The notes beneath the pieces are model-generated. The model did not search any database. It had not been told where the DNA came from and saw nothing but the letters and a program-made list of their open reading frames with translations. Below, in pieces: positions 42,173 to 50,463 of a stretch of DNA of 64,000 nucleotides; position 1 is the first letter of the stretch; each line of letters starts with the position of its first letter. This stretch comes from Saprospiraceae bacterium (GTDB taxonomy: Bacteria > Bacteroidota > Bacteroidia > Chitinophagales > Saprospiraceae): assembly GCA_020627705.1 (NCBI GenBank), contig JAHDGJ010000005.1, forward strand, positions 128,449 to 192,448, given 5' to 3'. A program made the position numbers and the translations under genes.

Positions 42173-42739
42173 TTAGAGAAAATCTACTTTACCCGAATCT
42201 AGGTTATAATAGGCCGGATAAATTTTGACATCTCCTGAGCGTACTGCATTGCCAATAATCGACGATCTAGAAACCAACTCCTCCGCAGTCATCTGTGCAT
42301 TCTTTTTAATCACATCTGTAACAGAAGCTCCTTCTCCTGAAGCTGCAATTGCCGGAGTAATATGAGACAACAAATGATTTAAATTATACCCATAGTCTCC
42401 ACCCCCAACTGCTGCGGTTACTGCACCACAACTTTGGTGACCTAATACAACAATTACTTTGGTACCACAATGTGCAACGGCATATTCCATACTTGCAATT
42501 GAAGAACTGTTGGCGATATTTCCAGCAACTCTAACTACAAATAATTCGCCCAATCCAGTATCGAAAGCAAGTTCTGGAACGACGCGGCTATCAGCACAAC
42601 TTAGTACAATGGCATATGGTTCTTGGCCACCAGTAAGGCTGTCTCGTCTGCTGCTATCCTGGAGCTGTCCGTCAAGTTTATCTTCGACAAATCTGGCGTT
42701 TCCACTTTTTAATCGATCAATAACTTCTTCTTTGTTCAT
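42173..42739 (-). CDS. Beta-carbonic anhydrase
   Basis: 188 residues from MNKEEVIDRL; an in-frame ATG 12 codons upstream (42775) adds only a basic tail. It catalyses CO2 + H2O to bicarbonate + H+. The zinc ligands and catalytic dyad of the beta class are visible: Cys48 and Asp50/Arg52 in SCADSR, then His101 and Cys104 in GHQSCGA. No signal peptide, so it is cytoplasmic. It lies about 340 bp upstream of the SulP transporter gene on the same strand, with a divergent small gene between them. A joint role in bicarbonate supply is likely, as SulP and carbonic anhydrase genes often occur together. Confidence 0.93.
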   Translation of the reverse strand: MNKEEVIDRLKSGNARFVEDKLDGQLQDSSRRDSLTGGQEPYAIVLSCADSRVVPELAFDTGLGELFVVRVAGNIANSSSIASMEYAVAHCGTKVIVVLGHQSCGAVTAAVGGGDYGYNLNHLLSHITPAIAASGEGASVTDVIKKNAQMTAEELVSRSSIIGNAVRSGDVKIYPAYYNLDSGKVDFL

Positions 42740-42808
42740 TGCTTTGTATTTTTTTTGAGCAATAAACTTAATCAAAAAATCCTATTACACATAGCTTGAT
42801 TTAAGCTC

Positions 42809-43840
42809 TTAAACTTCCTCCATAATACATAAGACAGTCGCCATCCCAATTGCCTTTACAGCAGGAACCTTATCTCCATTTTTAGTTTTGTGAATAATCT
42901 TGTTTACAGTCCATGTAAATTTTTCGAAAGGAATCTCTAATTCATAAATTTTGTCCATGATGACTTTTTGAGATTTCACCCATTCTAATTTGTCTTTTTC
43001 TGATGAAAAGGACGGCCGGCTTTCTTTATCCGGAAATACAACAACCGTACTAACTGGAATATGAAAACTATTTTCAAACAAGCCTTCTGTACTTTGCCTA
43101 TTGCTTGTTTCAATAATCTCCGACCAGTCCAAATCAATTTGCGGATATTGATTTCGTAATTCTTGCGCTATCAAAGAAGAGCTTGGCCTGTACCCTCTTT
43201 TAAAAACGTATGGCCAATAGCTCGCCTTTATTCTTTTCGGTGCCCCATTTGGAACTTCTTTAAAAATCACAAAGTGAGGAGAGCAATAAATGTTTGGAGC
43301 CCCCTCTTCTTGTTGGAACATACTATCCAAAGCCATTTGTATGAATGGGTTTTTACCAATTCCACAGCCCCAAAAATTAATGTTAGTCTCCTCATTAACC
43401 GCTGAAGTATTGAGCGGAGGTAAGGGGTTTTTTAACACAGTTCTCATCAGTTGTTTCGCAGTAGCTCTGGGACCATCATTTTGGATGGGTAAGGATAGAC
43501 CATTCCAAGGATTGCCATGGAGCACCACTTGTATGGTGCTCCACTTTTCATCATTAGGATTGTTGTTCAAATAATATATCATGTCTTCCAATGAACGGCA
43601 TGACTTGACTAAGAGATCCGTTTTTGCTTCTTGGTCAAACAGGAAATGCCTTTCTGCCAGATCAAAATAATTGTACCCTGGCTTATCTGTGCCAAGCAAA
43701 AATGTAATGCTTTTGCTTCCTGATGGTTTGGATGTTTTGGGTACACTGCTTGACTCCAAAGTGAAATTTGGAACCACGACATAAAGCACCAATATAATCG
43801 GCAAAACAAGACTCAAACATATTCTTAGCCTTAAATCCAT
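42809..43840 (-). CDS. Membrane-anchored putative clan CD (caspase/DUF4347-like) cysteine peptidase
   Basis: 343 residues from the ATG at 43838-43840, which overlaps the last 10 bases of the upstream VIT-VWA gene. A longer start at 43882 would lie further inside that gene. Residues 7-24 form a single TM helix or uncleaved signal anchor (CLSLVLPIILVLYVVV). The soluble part has a beta-strand ending in VVLHGNP (His108-Gly109) and, 51 residues later, NFWGCGIGKNP (Cys159). The hydrophobic-strand-His-Gly then strand-Gly-Cys-Gly layout, and this spacing, match the catalytic His/Cys pair of clan CD peptidases (caspase, CHAT, DUF4347-like). No full family match is recognised, so the assignment is inference. 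Translational coupling suggests it acts with or on the VIT-VWA protein. Confidence 0.6.
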   Translation of the reverse strand: MDLRLRICLSLVLPIILVLYVVVPNFTLESSSVPKTSKPSGSKSITFLLGTDKPGYNYFDLAERHFLFDQEAKTDLLVKSCRSLEDMIYYLNNNPNDEKWSTIQVVLHGNPWNGLSLPIQNDGPRATAKQLMRTVLKNPLPPLNTSAVNEETNINFWGCGIGKNPFIQMALDSMFQQEEGAPNIYCSPHFVIFKEVPNGAPKRIKASYWPYVFKRGYRPSSSLIAQELRNQYPQIDLDWSEIIETSNRQSTEGLFENSFHIPVSTVVVFPDKESRPSFSSEKDKLEWVKSQKVIMDKIYELEIPFEKFTWTVNKIIHKTKNGDKVPAVKAIGMATVLCIMEEV

Positions 43841-46041
43841 AGCATCTGAATTTTGAAGGCCACAGAGTTTTCTACGCCACAAATACGAGCCAAAAGATTT
43901 TGTAATTCCATTTTTAATTTTTCATCAATTCTGCGCTTATCATCTGTGATGGACCACGTTCCATTCTTCGCATCAAATGATACGTTTAGAGTGTTGCCAT
44001 CAAGCATCCGCTTCTCATATAATTGGTAGCTGATTTTGCTAGACAATGTATTTGTGATTTGACTTGCCAAACCTACATCAGACATCAAGGTTACTTGGAC
44101 GAATATGTCTTCATCATCCAGTTTTGCATCAACATCAAATTCCATTTCTTCCTTTAACTCAAATCCAACAGCATGATTAGAAACTCCATGAGGTAAGGGC
44201 AATGGTTGATTTACCTTTCTCAATTTTTTGCGCTTGGCTTCTCCATTTACCACTTCTTGATCTATTGCAACAAAGGAGGTATACTTCGTCAGTAAATCAT
44301 ACTTTAGTCCCAATGCTGTAATTTCTTCGACATCCTTCTCTGAAGTGCTCATGGCATTTAAATCATCAAGAAATCTAATTTTTTCTCGAGCCCATAAATA
44401 TCTTATTGGACTATTCTTGGCGCTTCGATCTGTCAATTTCGTTGAAATAATTTCGCAATAATCTTTATCGCCTTGTTTCCCATAAATCAAAATATCACCG
44501 ACTGCGCTTCCGCGATATTTTCCAAAAATATACAAGGGTCTCTCTGCCATTAAATCTGGAAAAGAAAAGGGAATAACATCATATGCATCAAAATCACTAA
44601 ATCGCACATCGATGTCAGTTAGAAGTGGATGCTCAATGTATTTCTTAAACTTTTGCACTTTTTCTTCTGATTGATTTTTATCCGTAATTACAAAGGGCTC
44701 TCCTGCTCCTGCATGTGCCATACCTTCAATCAAATGTCTGTTGACGCTTGAACCAATACCAAAGGCAAACAAATTGCTTTTGTGTAGATTTTCTGCAATA
44801 AGTTTCATGGCTTCTCTTTCTACATGTACATAGCCATCTGTAATCACCACAATGCTTCTAGAATATGCATCCTCTTCGCTTGGCAAATCCAAAGCCCGTC
44901 TTAAAGCAGGCAATAACTGAGTCGAACCACCTCCGTTTATGTTATTTAAAAATGAAAAGGCTTCAGTAAGATTCTTTTGATTAGCTTCTTTCGACTGTGG
45001 GGACCAGAGCTTGGAGCCACCAGCAAACAATAAAATATTAAACTTGTCCGTCGGCTTCAAACTAGACACCAATTTTTGCATCAAGTCTTTGGATATATCC
45101 AAAGGAAATCCTCTCATCGACCCGGACACATCTACAACAAACACATATTCTCTGTTTGGAATTTCTGCGTTGTTGAATTTTGCTGGAGGCTGAATCATTG
45201 TTAGAAAAAAATTCTCATCTCCATGAGAGTAAAGAAACGTGCCTTGATTAATCTCGTCTCCTGCTAAAGAATACTCAAAAACAAAATCTCTTTCGCCTTT
45301 ATTTTTGTGATGTGGCTTTAACTTAAGTTTCAATTCTTCCTTAGAACTAAAGCTCATATCCACATGATGCGATACACATTCAGCTTTTTGGATTTCCATA
45401 CCAGCATTGAGTAAAACATCAACATCAAAGGTGTAGCTTGGAGAAGCCCCTTGTTTTGTATAAGGCTGAGCTACCCACTGACTATTCTTGTCAAAATGCT
45501 TTTTGTCAGCAAACCGAGGACCAACGACCGTCGGATAAACAAATTGATAAATTTTATCCGTAGGAATTAAGAATTCATTGTATTTCATTTCTACTCTTAT
45601 TTCTTCCCCCGGCATGAGATTGGCGACATTCATCTGAAAAACATTAGGTCTATGCTGTTCTAAAAGGCTTGCACGTTTGCCTTCTTTTTTGGCTTTTTCA
45701 TAATTTGATCTGGCCTTGTTTTTTTCTTGAATTTCTGCTTCAATAACTCTCTGACCAACGTACATTTTCATTTCATAGACTGCTGCCCTCGTTGAAGCCG
45801 GAAAAACATAAACAGCTTCAATGGGAACCTCACCATTGTTTTTGTATTTCTGAATGACTTTTACATCAGCAATAGGCCCCGTAATATTAACTTCAGCAGC
45901 AGAGGACAATAAAGGAAATTGAGATGCTTTGATTCCCTCGGTCGTAATATGGAAATATGGCGATTGAACATTATTTTCGCTTTGCGCAAACAGGCTCAAG
46001 CTTCCCAAGATGAAGAATAACATTTGTGATAAGACTTTCAT
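43831..46041 (-). CDS. VIT and VWA domain surface protein
   Basis: 736 residues. A signal peptide covers 1-19 (MLFFILGSLSLFAQ). The VIT domain (about 35-170) has the hallmark YEKAKKEGKRASLLEQ segment and a RPNVFQMNVANL stretch. The VWA domain (about 298-465) has an intact MIDAS motif (Asp304, Ser306, Ser308 in DVSGSM) and a later VITDG. The C-terminal 270 residues are beta-rich and of unknown family, and no T9SS sorting domain is present. VIT-VWA proteins resemble inter-alpha-trypsin inhibitor heavy chains and bind protein ligands through a metal ion. It is exported to the periplasm or surface. The downstream gene overlaps it by 10 bp, implying a two-gene operon. Confidence 0.88.
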   Translation of the reverse strand: MKVLSQMLFFILGSLSLFAQSENNVQSPYFHITTEGIKASQFPLLSSAAEVNITGPIADVKVIQKYKNNGEVPIEAVYVFPASTRAAVYEMKMYVGQRVIEAEIQEKNKARSNYEKAKKEGKRASLLEQHRPNVFQMNVANLMPGEEIRVEMKYNEFLIPTDKIYQFVYPTVVGPRFADKKHFDKNSQWVAQPYTKQGASPSYTFDVDVLLNAGMEIQKAECVSHHVDMSFSSKEELKLKLKPHHKNKGERDFVFEYSLAGDEINQGTFLYSHGDENFFLTMIQPPAKFNNAEIPNREYVFVVDVSGSMRGFPLDISKDLMQKLVSSLKPTDKFNILLFAGGSKLWSPQSKEANQKNLTEAFSFLNNINGGGSTQLLPALRRALDLPSEEDAYSRSIVVITDGYVHVEREAMKLIAENLHKSNLFAFGIGSSVNRHLIEGMAHAGAGEPFVITDKNQSEEKVQKFKKYIEHPLLTDIDVRFSDFDAYDVIPFSFPDLMAERPLYIFGKYRGSAVGDILIYGKQGDKDYCEIISTKLTDRSAKNSPIRYLWAREKIRFLDDLNAMSTSEKDVEEITALGLKYDLLTKYTSFVAIDQEVVNGEAKRKKLRKVNQPLPLPHGVSNHAVGFELKEEMEFDVDAKLDDEDIFVQVTLMSDVGLASQITNTLSSKISYQLYEKRMLDGNTLNVSFDAKNGTWSITDDKRRIDEKLKMELQNLLARICGVENSVAFKIQMLWI

Positions 46042-46152
46042 GTGTTTATTTTTTTAATTCGAAAGCAAAGTATAGTCTAACAATATTGATCTTGACTGAA
46101 GACTACTAACTGTGGTTCCTCAGCTATTATTCGTTGAGTTTTAATCTGCATA

Positions 46153-46800
46153 ATGGATTCATTAATTAATAAAACCATTGCTTACGTAAAGCAAGAATTA
46201 GAGCATGCCGAAGGTGGACATGATTGGTTTCACATAGAAAGAGTATGGCGAAACAGCAAACTCATTAATCAGATTGAAAAAGGTGATCAGCTTGTCATTG
46301 AGCTTGGCGCTTTGTTGCATGACATTGCAGATTCAAAATTTCACAATGGAGATGAAAAGATTGGCCCTAAAAAAGCAAGAGCATTTTTGAGCGGTCAAGA
46401 ATGTCCAACTCATATTATTGATCATGTAATTTCAATCATCGAAAACATTTCGTTTAAAGGTGGAAAAGTTCAACGCACCTTTTCTTCAAAAGAGCTGGAC
46501 ATTGTGCAAGATGCGGATAGACTGGACGCGATTGGAGCCATTGGTATTGCCAGAACTTTTAATTTCGGAGGATATAAAAATCATAAAATTTATGATCCCG
46601 AAATACCTCCAAATTTAAAAATGACTAAAGAGGAATACAAAAAAAGCCAAGCTCCAACAATCAATCATTTTTATGAAAAGTTATTATTACTAAAGGATAG
46701 AATGAACACTGCTAAAGGAAAAGAATTGGCTCAGCAACGTCATCAATTTATGGAAGACTTCCTCTCTCAATTTTATTCCGAATGGAAAGGGATCAAATGA
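46153..46800 (+). CDS. HD-domain phosphohydrolase (YedJ-like)
   Basis: 215 residues, cytoplasmic. Metal-binding HD signature residues are visible in order: GGHDWFHIERVW near residue 21, then LLHDIADSKFH near residue 54, then IVQDADRLDAIGAIG near residue 117. Length and motif order match the YedJ-type HD family, whose physiological substrate is not settled. Its stop codon overlaps the start of the next gene (ATGA), so the two are translationally coupled. Confidence 0.85.
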   Translation: MDSLINKTIAYVKQELEHAEGGHDWFHIERVWRNSKLINQIEKGDQLVIELGALLHDIADSKFHNGDEKIGPKKARAFLSGQECPTHIIDHVISIIENISFKGGKVQRTFSSKELDIVQDADRLDAIGAIGIARTFNFGGYKNHKIYDPEIPPNLKMTKEEYKKSQAPTINHFYEKLLLLKDRMNTAKGKELAQQRHQFMEDFLSQFYSEWKGIK

Positions 46801-47462
46801 CCAAAGAAATAATTAAATCAGATCGAGTATTACTAAGGGTAATCCCATTATTTTTCACTGCTGCACTTCTTTGGGTCTGCCTCTTTTTACGCATCCGTTT
46901 GGGCTTTGATTTACATTATGGATCTAAGTTTCAAACCATAGTTACTAGCCTAAGTTATTTTACCAACCTTACGCATCTTTTTTTGGCTTGCTTCAGCAGT
47001 GTGTATGTTTTTTATCTTCTCACAACTAAAAGAAGTGCAGATAGTTTTGATCGAATTCTTGCGTCGTTTGTAGTCTTTTGTCTTTTCCTTGCATTAGTTT
47101 ATCATTTGATGATTGCAAGATATTTAGGATTACATGGCACAAGACTTTATATAAGTACCGTCTTTCACACGCTCGTTCCTATCGGACTAACATTTCTCTG
47201 GTTTTTAATAAAACCAGACATTCGATTTAACTATAAGGTGATTTTAAAATGGATGGCTTACCCGATAGGGTACTTAGTTTATATTGTCATTAGAGGACTT
47301 ATGACAAGAGACTATCCTTACCCTTTTTTAAGAATCCATCGCATTGGATGGATAAAATTCTCTCAGAATGTCGGCCTCATGTTACTTTTATTTTTGTTCA
47401 TCAGTAGCGTGTTTATAGTAATTCACAACGCTCGGATTAAAAGAGATCGCGCTAATTCTTAA
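46797..47462 (+). CDS. Pr6Pr-like multi-TM membrane protein
   Basis: 221 residues from the ATG at 46797, which overlaps the upstream TGA by the ATGA arrangement and is preceded by GGAAAGG. A start 15 bp earlier (46782) is possible. Six or so TM helices are evident (for example LFFTAALLWVCLFLRI, FTNLTHLFLACFSSVYVFYLL, LMLLLFLFISSVFIVI). The helix pattern and the YFTNLTHLF segment resemble Pr6Pr/FAR-17a-type membrane proteins, whose function in bacteria is unknown. It overlaps the convergent gene by 11 bp at the 3' end. Confidence 0.7.
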   Translation: MTKEIIKSDRVLLRVIPLFFTAALLWVCLFLRIRLGFDLHYGSKFQTIVTSLSYFTNLTHLFLACFSSVYVFYLLTTKRSADSFDRILASFVVFCLFLALVYHLMIARYLGLHGTRLYISTVFHTLVPIGLTFLWFLIKPDIRFNYKVILKWMAYPIGYLVYIVIRGLMTRDYPYPFLRIHRIGWIKFSQNVGLMLLLFLFISSVFIVIHNARIKRDRANS

Positions 47463-47982
47463 AAGGATTAAATTTTCCTCTTTTACGCTTTGGATTGGAC
47501 GGAGATTCACGATTAAAAATCTTTTCCTTCCCGATAACGCCAGCACCAATAGAAATTAACAAAACTGATATCCATTTAATTCTAGATTGCGCCTGTTGAT
47601 CTTGAAGAACGGCATCTGTGGACCAAAAAAAGAAAACAGCATAAACCAATACACCCAGACCTATTAAACTCATTCCAAATAAGTTTCCGAAAAACTCCAT
47701 TTGATCCGAGTTATTTTCGAGTTCTTTCTGTGCATAAATGTCGATCCACTTAAAGTGAACATATTTGACAACTTCGTTAGGCCAAGATTTTTGCTCTAAT
47801 TCTTTAGAGAGTTTATCTTGATCCTCGTGATATGCACGAGAAATAAATGCCTGGACTTCTTTGTCCGTTTTATTCATAGTTCTTCTTAATGCATTTGATT
47901 CATTTAATATCGAGTGCTGACCCAAATTTATCCAAATTAAAATTGTCCCTAAAAGGATTTTGATTTTAGAATATAATTCCAT
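47452..47982 (-). CDS. Hypothetical membrane protein
   Basis: 176 residues from the ATG at 47980-47982; an upstream ATG at 48033 would add a 17-residue polar tail before the first hydrophobic segment. It has an N-terminal signal or anchor (ILLGTILIWINLG), a charged helical domain of about 80 residues, two TM segments (LFGMSLIGLGVLVYAVFFFW; WISVLLISIGAGVIG) and a very basic C-terminus (NPKRKRGKFNPFKN). No family recognised. Confidence 0.55.
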   Translation of the reverse strand: MELYSKIKILLGTILIWINLGQHSILNESNALRRTMNKTDKEVQAFISRAYHEDQDKLSKELEQKSWPNEVVKYVHFKWIDIYAQKELENNSDQMEFFGNLFGMSLIGLGVLVYAVFFFWSTDAVLQDQQAQSRIKWISVLLISIGAGVIGKEKIFNRESPSNPKRKRGKFNPFKN

Positions 47983-48142
47983 GTATCTATCCAATGGGCA
48001 ATGTGTAATTTCCAATTTGGATTTGGACCGCATTGTAATGTTGGATATATCTCAATTCTTAGCACTTTAATACAGTTTTTGTTGGGTTTACAACACTTTT
48101 TACCTAAGTATTAGATTAAATTGAAAAAAAAATAAAAATCTA

Positions 48143-48177
48143 GGCAACCCTTTGTTTTCGCAAAGCATAATAAGGGC
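48143..48177 (+). promoter_or_regulatory. Candidate ECF-type promoter of the sigma operon
   Basis: GGCAACCC at 48143-48150 and AGCATAATAAGGGC at 48164-48177 are separated by 13 bp. The same pair with the same spacing recurs at 50294-50328. An AAC-containing upstream element and a downstream AT-rich element about 16 bp apart fit an ECF promoter. The likely start of transcription, about 48180, would be roughly 20 bp before the sigma ATG at 48200. This suggests autoregulation (inference). Confidence 0.5.
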
Positions 48178-48199
48178 AAAATTGGACTAGTAACCGAAA

Positions 48200-48730
48200 A
48201 TGCAATTAGAAGAAATAATTCTTTTAGCGAAAAAACAAGATCGCAAGGCTCAGACCGCTCTTTACCATCAATTTAAGAGTGGATGGTTTATGATATGTCT
48301 CAGATATTGCAGTAATAGAGCGGATGCATCTGATGCTTTGCAAAATGCGCTAATTCTTATTTTTTCTAAAATCGAACAATTTGATGCGGTTCAAGGCGAA
48401 TTTAAATCTTGGTCGAGTAAAATCGTAGTCAACAGCTGTTTGATGTTTTTGAGGAAAAATACGAATCGATTTCAGTTTAATGAGTTGAAAGAAGACATCT
48501 TAATGTACGAGGAACAACACACCCAAGATGATGTTCTTTCTGTCGAAGAAATGACCAAGATGATTCAAGAATTACCCATTGGATACAGAACGGTATTCAA
48601 TTTGTATGTACTTGAAGGTTATACACATGTTGAGATTGCTGAGATTTTAGAGATATCAATTGGAACGTCAAAATCCCAGCTTTCGAAATCGCGAAAACTT
48701 TTAAAACAAAAATTAGAAGTAGTTTTATAA
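48200..48730 (+). CDS. ECF-type RNA polymerase sigma factor
   Basis: 176 residues, typical for ECF sigma factors. Sigma-2 is at about 20-88 (RADASDALQNALILIFSKI, then GEFKSWSSKIVVN, the core- and -10-binding part). Sigma-4 is at about 115-170, with the helix-turn-helix YTHVEIAEILEISIGTSKSQ. It should direct RNA polymerase to a specialised promoter in response to an envelope signal. The gene lies 8 bp before a TM/beta-barrel-like protein gene that is probably its regulator. Confidence 0.93.
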   Translation: MQLEEIILLAKKQDRKAQTALYHQFKSGWFMICLRYCSNRADASDALQNALILIFSKIEQFDAVQGEFKSWSSKIVVNSCLMFLRKNTNRFQFNELKEDILMYEEQHTQDDVLSVEEMTKMIQELPIGYRTVFNLYVLEGYTHVEIAEILEISIGTSKSQLSKSRKLLKQKLEVVL

Positions 48731-48738
48731 AATCACCC

Positions 48739-50247
48739 ATGAGTAAGGAAAATAAGTATAACGAGTTAGAGCAGTTTTTTAGGTCGCGCCTGCGTAATCC
48801 TAAGGTCGAGCCTGAAGCTTGGAACGTCCCTGATGATGATATCTTATCTGGTGCTTTTGCTGCTATGGACAAAGAAGTGAAAGAGGAAAAGAAAAAAGGG
48901 TTTCCATTAATGTACATTTTAGCCCCGCTCCTACTTTTTGTATTTACCTTTTTGGCTTTTATCATTTTCAACCAATCTAAGCAAGTTGAAAATTTGAATA
49001 AAGAATTGGCACATATCAAAACCCAACAAAATACGGAGCAAGTTGTAGCTTCTGAAGATGCCCAAATCAACAAAAACATTCAAACTATTGCGGCGCAAGA
49101 AGAAGCTTTAGAAGCTAATCAGTACACGCAAAGTATTAATGCAGATGCCGCTCAAAACTTAGAGGACAGAAGTTTTACTAGACGTAAACATGATTCGAAC
49201 AACAGTTTTGCATTTTCTCAAAAAGTCAATAATCCTAGGCTCGATCGTAATGCTAATCTTGCTTTTAATAACGATGCTAATTACTTCATTGGCAAAACCA
49301 AGGAGACATCCATTGTAGCGGAGGAAAAAGCAAGCTCAACATTTAACAATAATATTATTGCAAAAGCTTTTGAGCTAAGTCAAGTAGGACCCAAACCTAT
49401 GAAACCACTTGTACGTCCACTAAGAATATTGACGCTTAATTCATTTTTGGAGGAAAAGGAATCCACGAGTACTCCTTCTAAGTGGAGAGCTTACATGTCA
49501 GTTGGACACTTGTATTCAAGCTTCAAAATGAATGCGATATCAAATGCTAATTACACGCTTGAAGATTATGATAAATACTATAATGGCATCCAATTTTTGG
49601 TTGGTAGCACTTACAGTGTCAACGAAAAATTTAGTCTTTCTTTTGATTTAGGATTTAGAGGAATCCACAATAAAAGCACATTCACTAAAATTAATTCGTA
49701 CGATTCGGCCAATGAATTTTATAGTGCAGAAAATGAATTGATGTATAGAGCCAGCTTTGATATCACTAGTCCTTTGGGATTGTTTTCTGACGAAATGGAA
49801 TTAAAGATGGATGGTATTGATATGTCGGAAGGTGATCCAATGAAAAACAAAACAAATATTCATCAAATCTTGAGAGTGGCCAATCTCTCTACGGCGTTGA
49901 ATTACGAATTATTCTCATCAGGTAATACTTCCTTAAATGCATCCGTAGGATTGAGTTTTAATCGCCTTTTTGAAGCGCGTCACAAAATGACCGTAAAAAT
50001 GTATGATGGTGCTGAAGAAATGGACAACAAACTCTTTCAGTATAATGACCTAAATCTTTTACGTCCATTCTTCTGGGAGTCAAATATTGGGTTGAATTTG
50101 AGAAGAGATTTTGCTAATAATATCTTTTTAAATCTTGGTGCTAATTACCACAGGAGCTTGCATTCATTGACCAGAGCCAATGCCAATAATGCAAAAACAA
50201 CGCTTCATGGATTCAACAGCAGTATCTCTATTGGATATACTTTCTAA
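48739..50247 (+). CDS. Putative sigma regulator: cytoplasmic tail, one TM helix, beta-barrel-like C-terminus
   Basis: 502 residues. Residues 1-53 are cytoplasmic and charged (FFRSRLRN, then EPEAWNVPDDDILSG, the F..L...P..W..i pattern found at the N-terminus of sigma-linked proteins in Bacteroidota). A TM helix lies at 55-78 (LMYILAPLLLFVFTFLAFII), a coiled coil at about 79-125, and a low-complexity N/A/Q-rich linker to about 240. The C-terminal 260 residues alternate beta-strand-like segments with aromatic ends and finish in SIGYTF, as in outer-membrane barrels. Together with its position directly after the sigma gene, this suggests an anti-sigma-like regulator. Whether the C-terminal part really inserts in the outer membrane is unknown. 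Confidence 0.75.
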   Translation: MSKENKYNELEQFFRSRLRNPKVEPEAWNVPDDDILSGAFAAMDKEVKEEKKKGFPLMYILAPLLLFVFTFLAFIIFNQSKQVENLNKELAHIKTQQNTEQVVASEDAQINKNIQTIAAQEEALEANQYTQSINADAAQNLEDRSFTRRKHDSNNSFAFSQKVNNPRLDRNANLAFNNDANYFIGKTKETSIVAEEKASSTFNNNIIAKAFELSQVGPKPMKPLVRPLRILTLNSFLEEKESTSTPSKWRAYMSVGHLYSSFKMNAISNANYTLEDYDKYYNGIQFLVGSTYSVNEKFSLSFDLGFRGIHNKSTFTKINSYDSANEFYSAENELMYRASFDITSPLGLFSDEMELKMDGIDMSEGDPMKNKTNIHQILRVANLSTALNYELFSSGNTSLNASVGLSFNRLFEARHKMTVKMYDGAEEMDNKLFQYNDLNLLRPFFWESNIGLNLRRDFANNIFLNLGANYHRSLHSLTRANANNAKTTLHGFNSSISIGYTF

Positions 50248-50293
50248 GAAATTCGCTTAAAAGATTATTTCTTTTCTTTTAGCTCCCCTTTGG

Positions 50294-50328
50294 GGCAACC
50301 CTCTACTTTTTTCGAGCATATTAAGGGC
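50294..50328 (+). promoter_or_regulatory. Second copy of the ECF-type promoter element
   Basis: GGCAACCC at 50294-50301 and AGCATATTAAGGGC at 50315-50328 are in the same order and at the same 21-bp offset as the copy before the sigma gene. It lies downstream of the sigma operon and in front of a short gene-free stretch closed by a terminator, so it may drive a small RNA or a very small gene. Confidence 0.5.
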
Positions 50329-50460
50329 AGAAACTAACATGGTTTCTCATGACATAAAGAAGACCCAAAGTCTTTTCTGTAGAAATACGGTTATTAGTAT
50401 TATTCTGCTTGATCCAATCAAGTATAACTGGCCGCATTATTAAAGAATAATGCGGTCTTT
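50329..50460 (+). ncRNA. Putative small RNA or tiny ORF transcript between promoter element and terminator
   Basis: About 130 nt between the promoter-like element and a strong terminator. It contains one possible short ORF (ATG at 50339 to TAA at 50443, 34 codons, MVSHDIKKTQ start) without a convincing ribosome binding site, so either a regulatory RNA or a small protein is possible. It could also simply be the 3' untranslated region of the sigma operon. Confidence 0.35.
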
Positions 50461-50463
50461 TAT
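50430..50463 (+). terminator. Intrinsic terminator
   Basis: A perfect 10-bp stem CCGCATTATT (50432-50441) with AATAATGCGG (50446-50455), a 4-nt loop and the T-rich tail TCTTTTATTTT. The tail exists only in the plus direction, so it terminates the plus-strand sigma-linked transcript(s). Confidence 0.82.

Noticed and set aside
46050..46075. Bacteroidota-type -10 box (CTTTG near 46065) upstream of the VIT-VWA gene
   Set aside because: The TAnnTTTG spacing is off by one and no -33 TTG lies at the proper distance.
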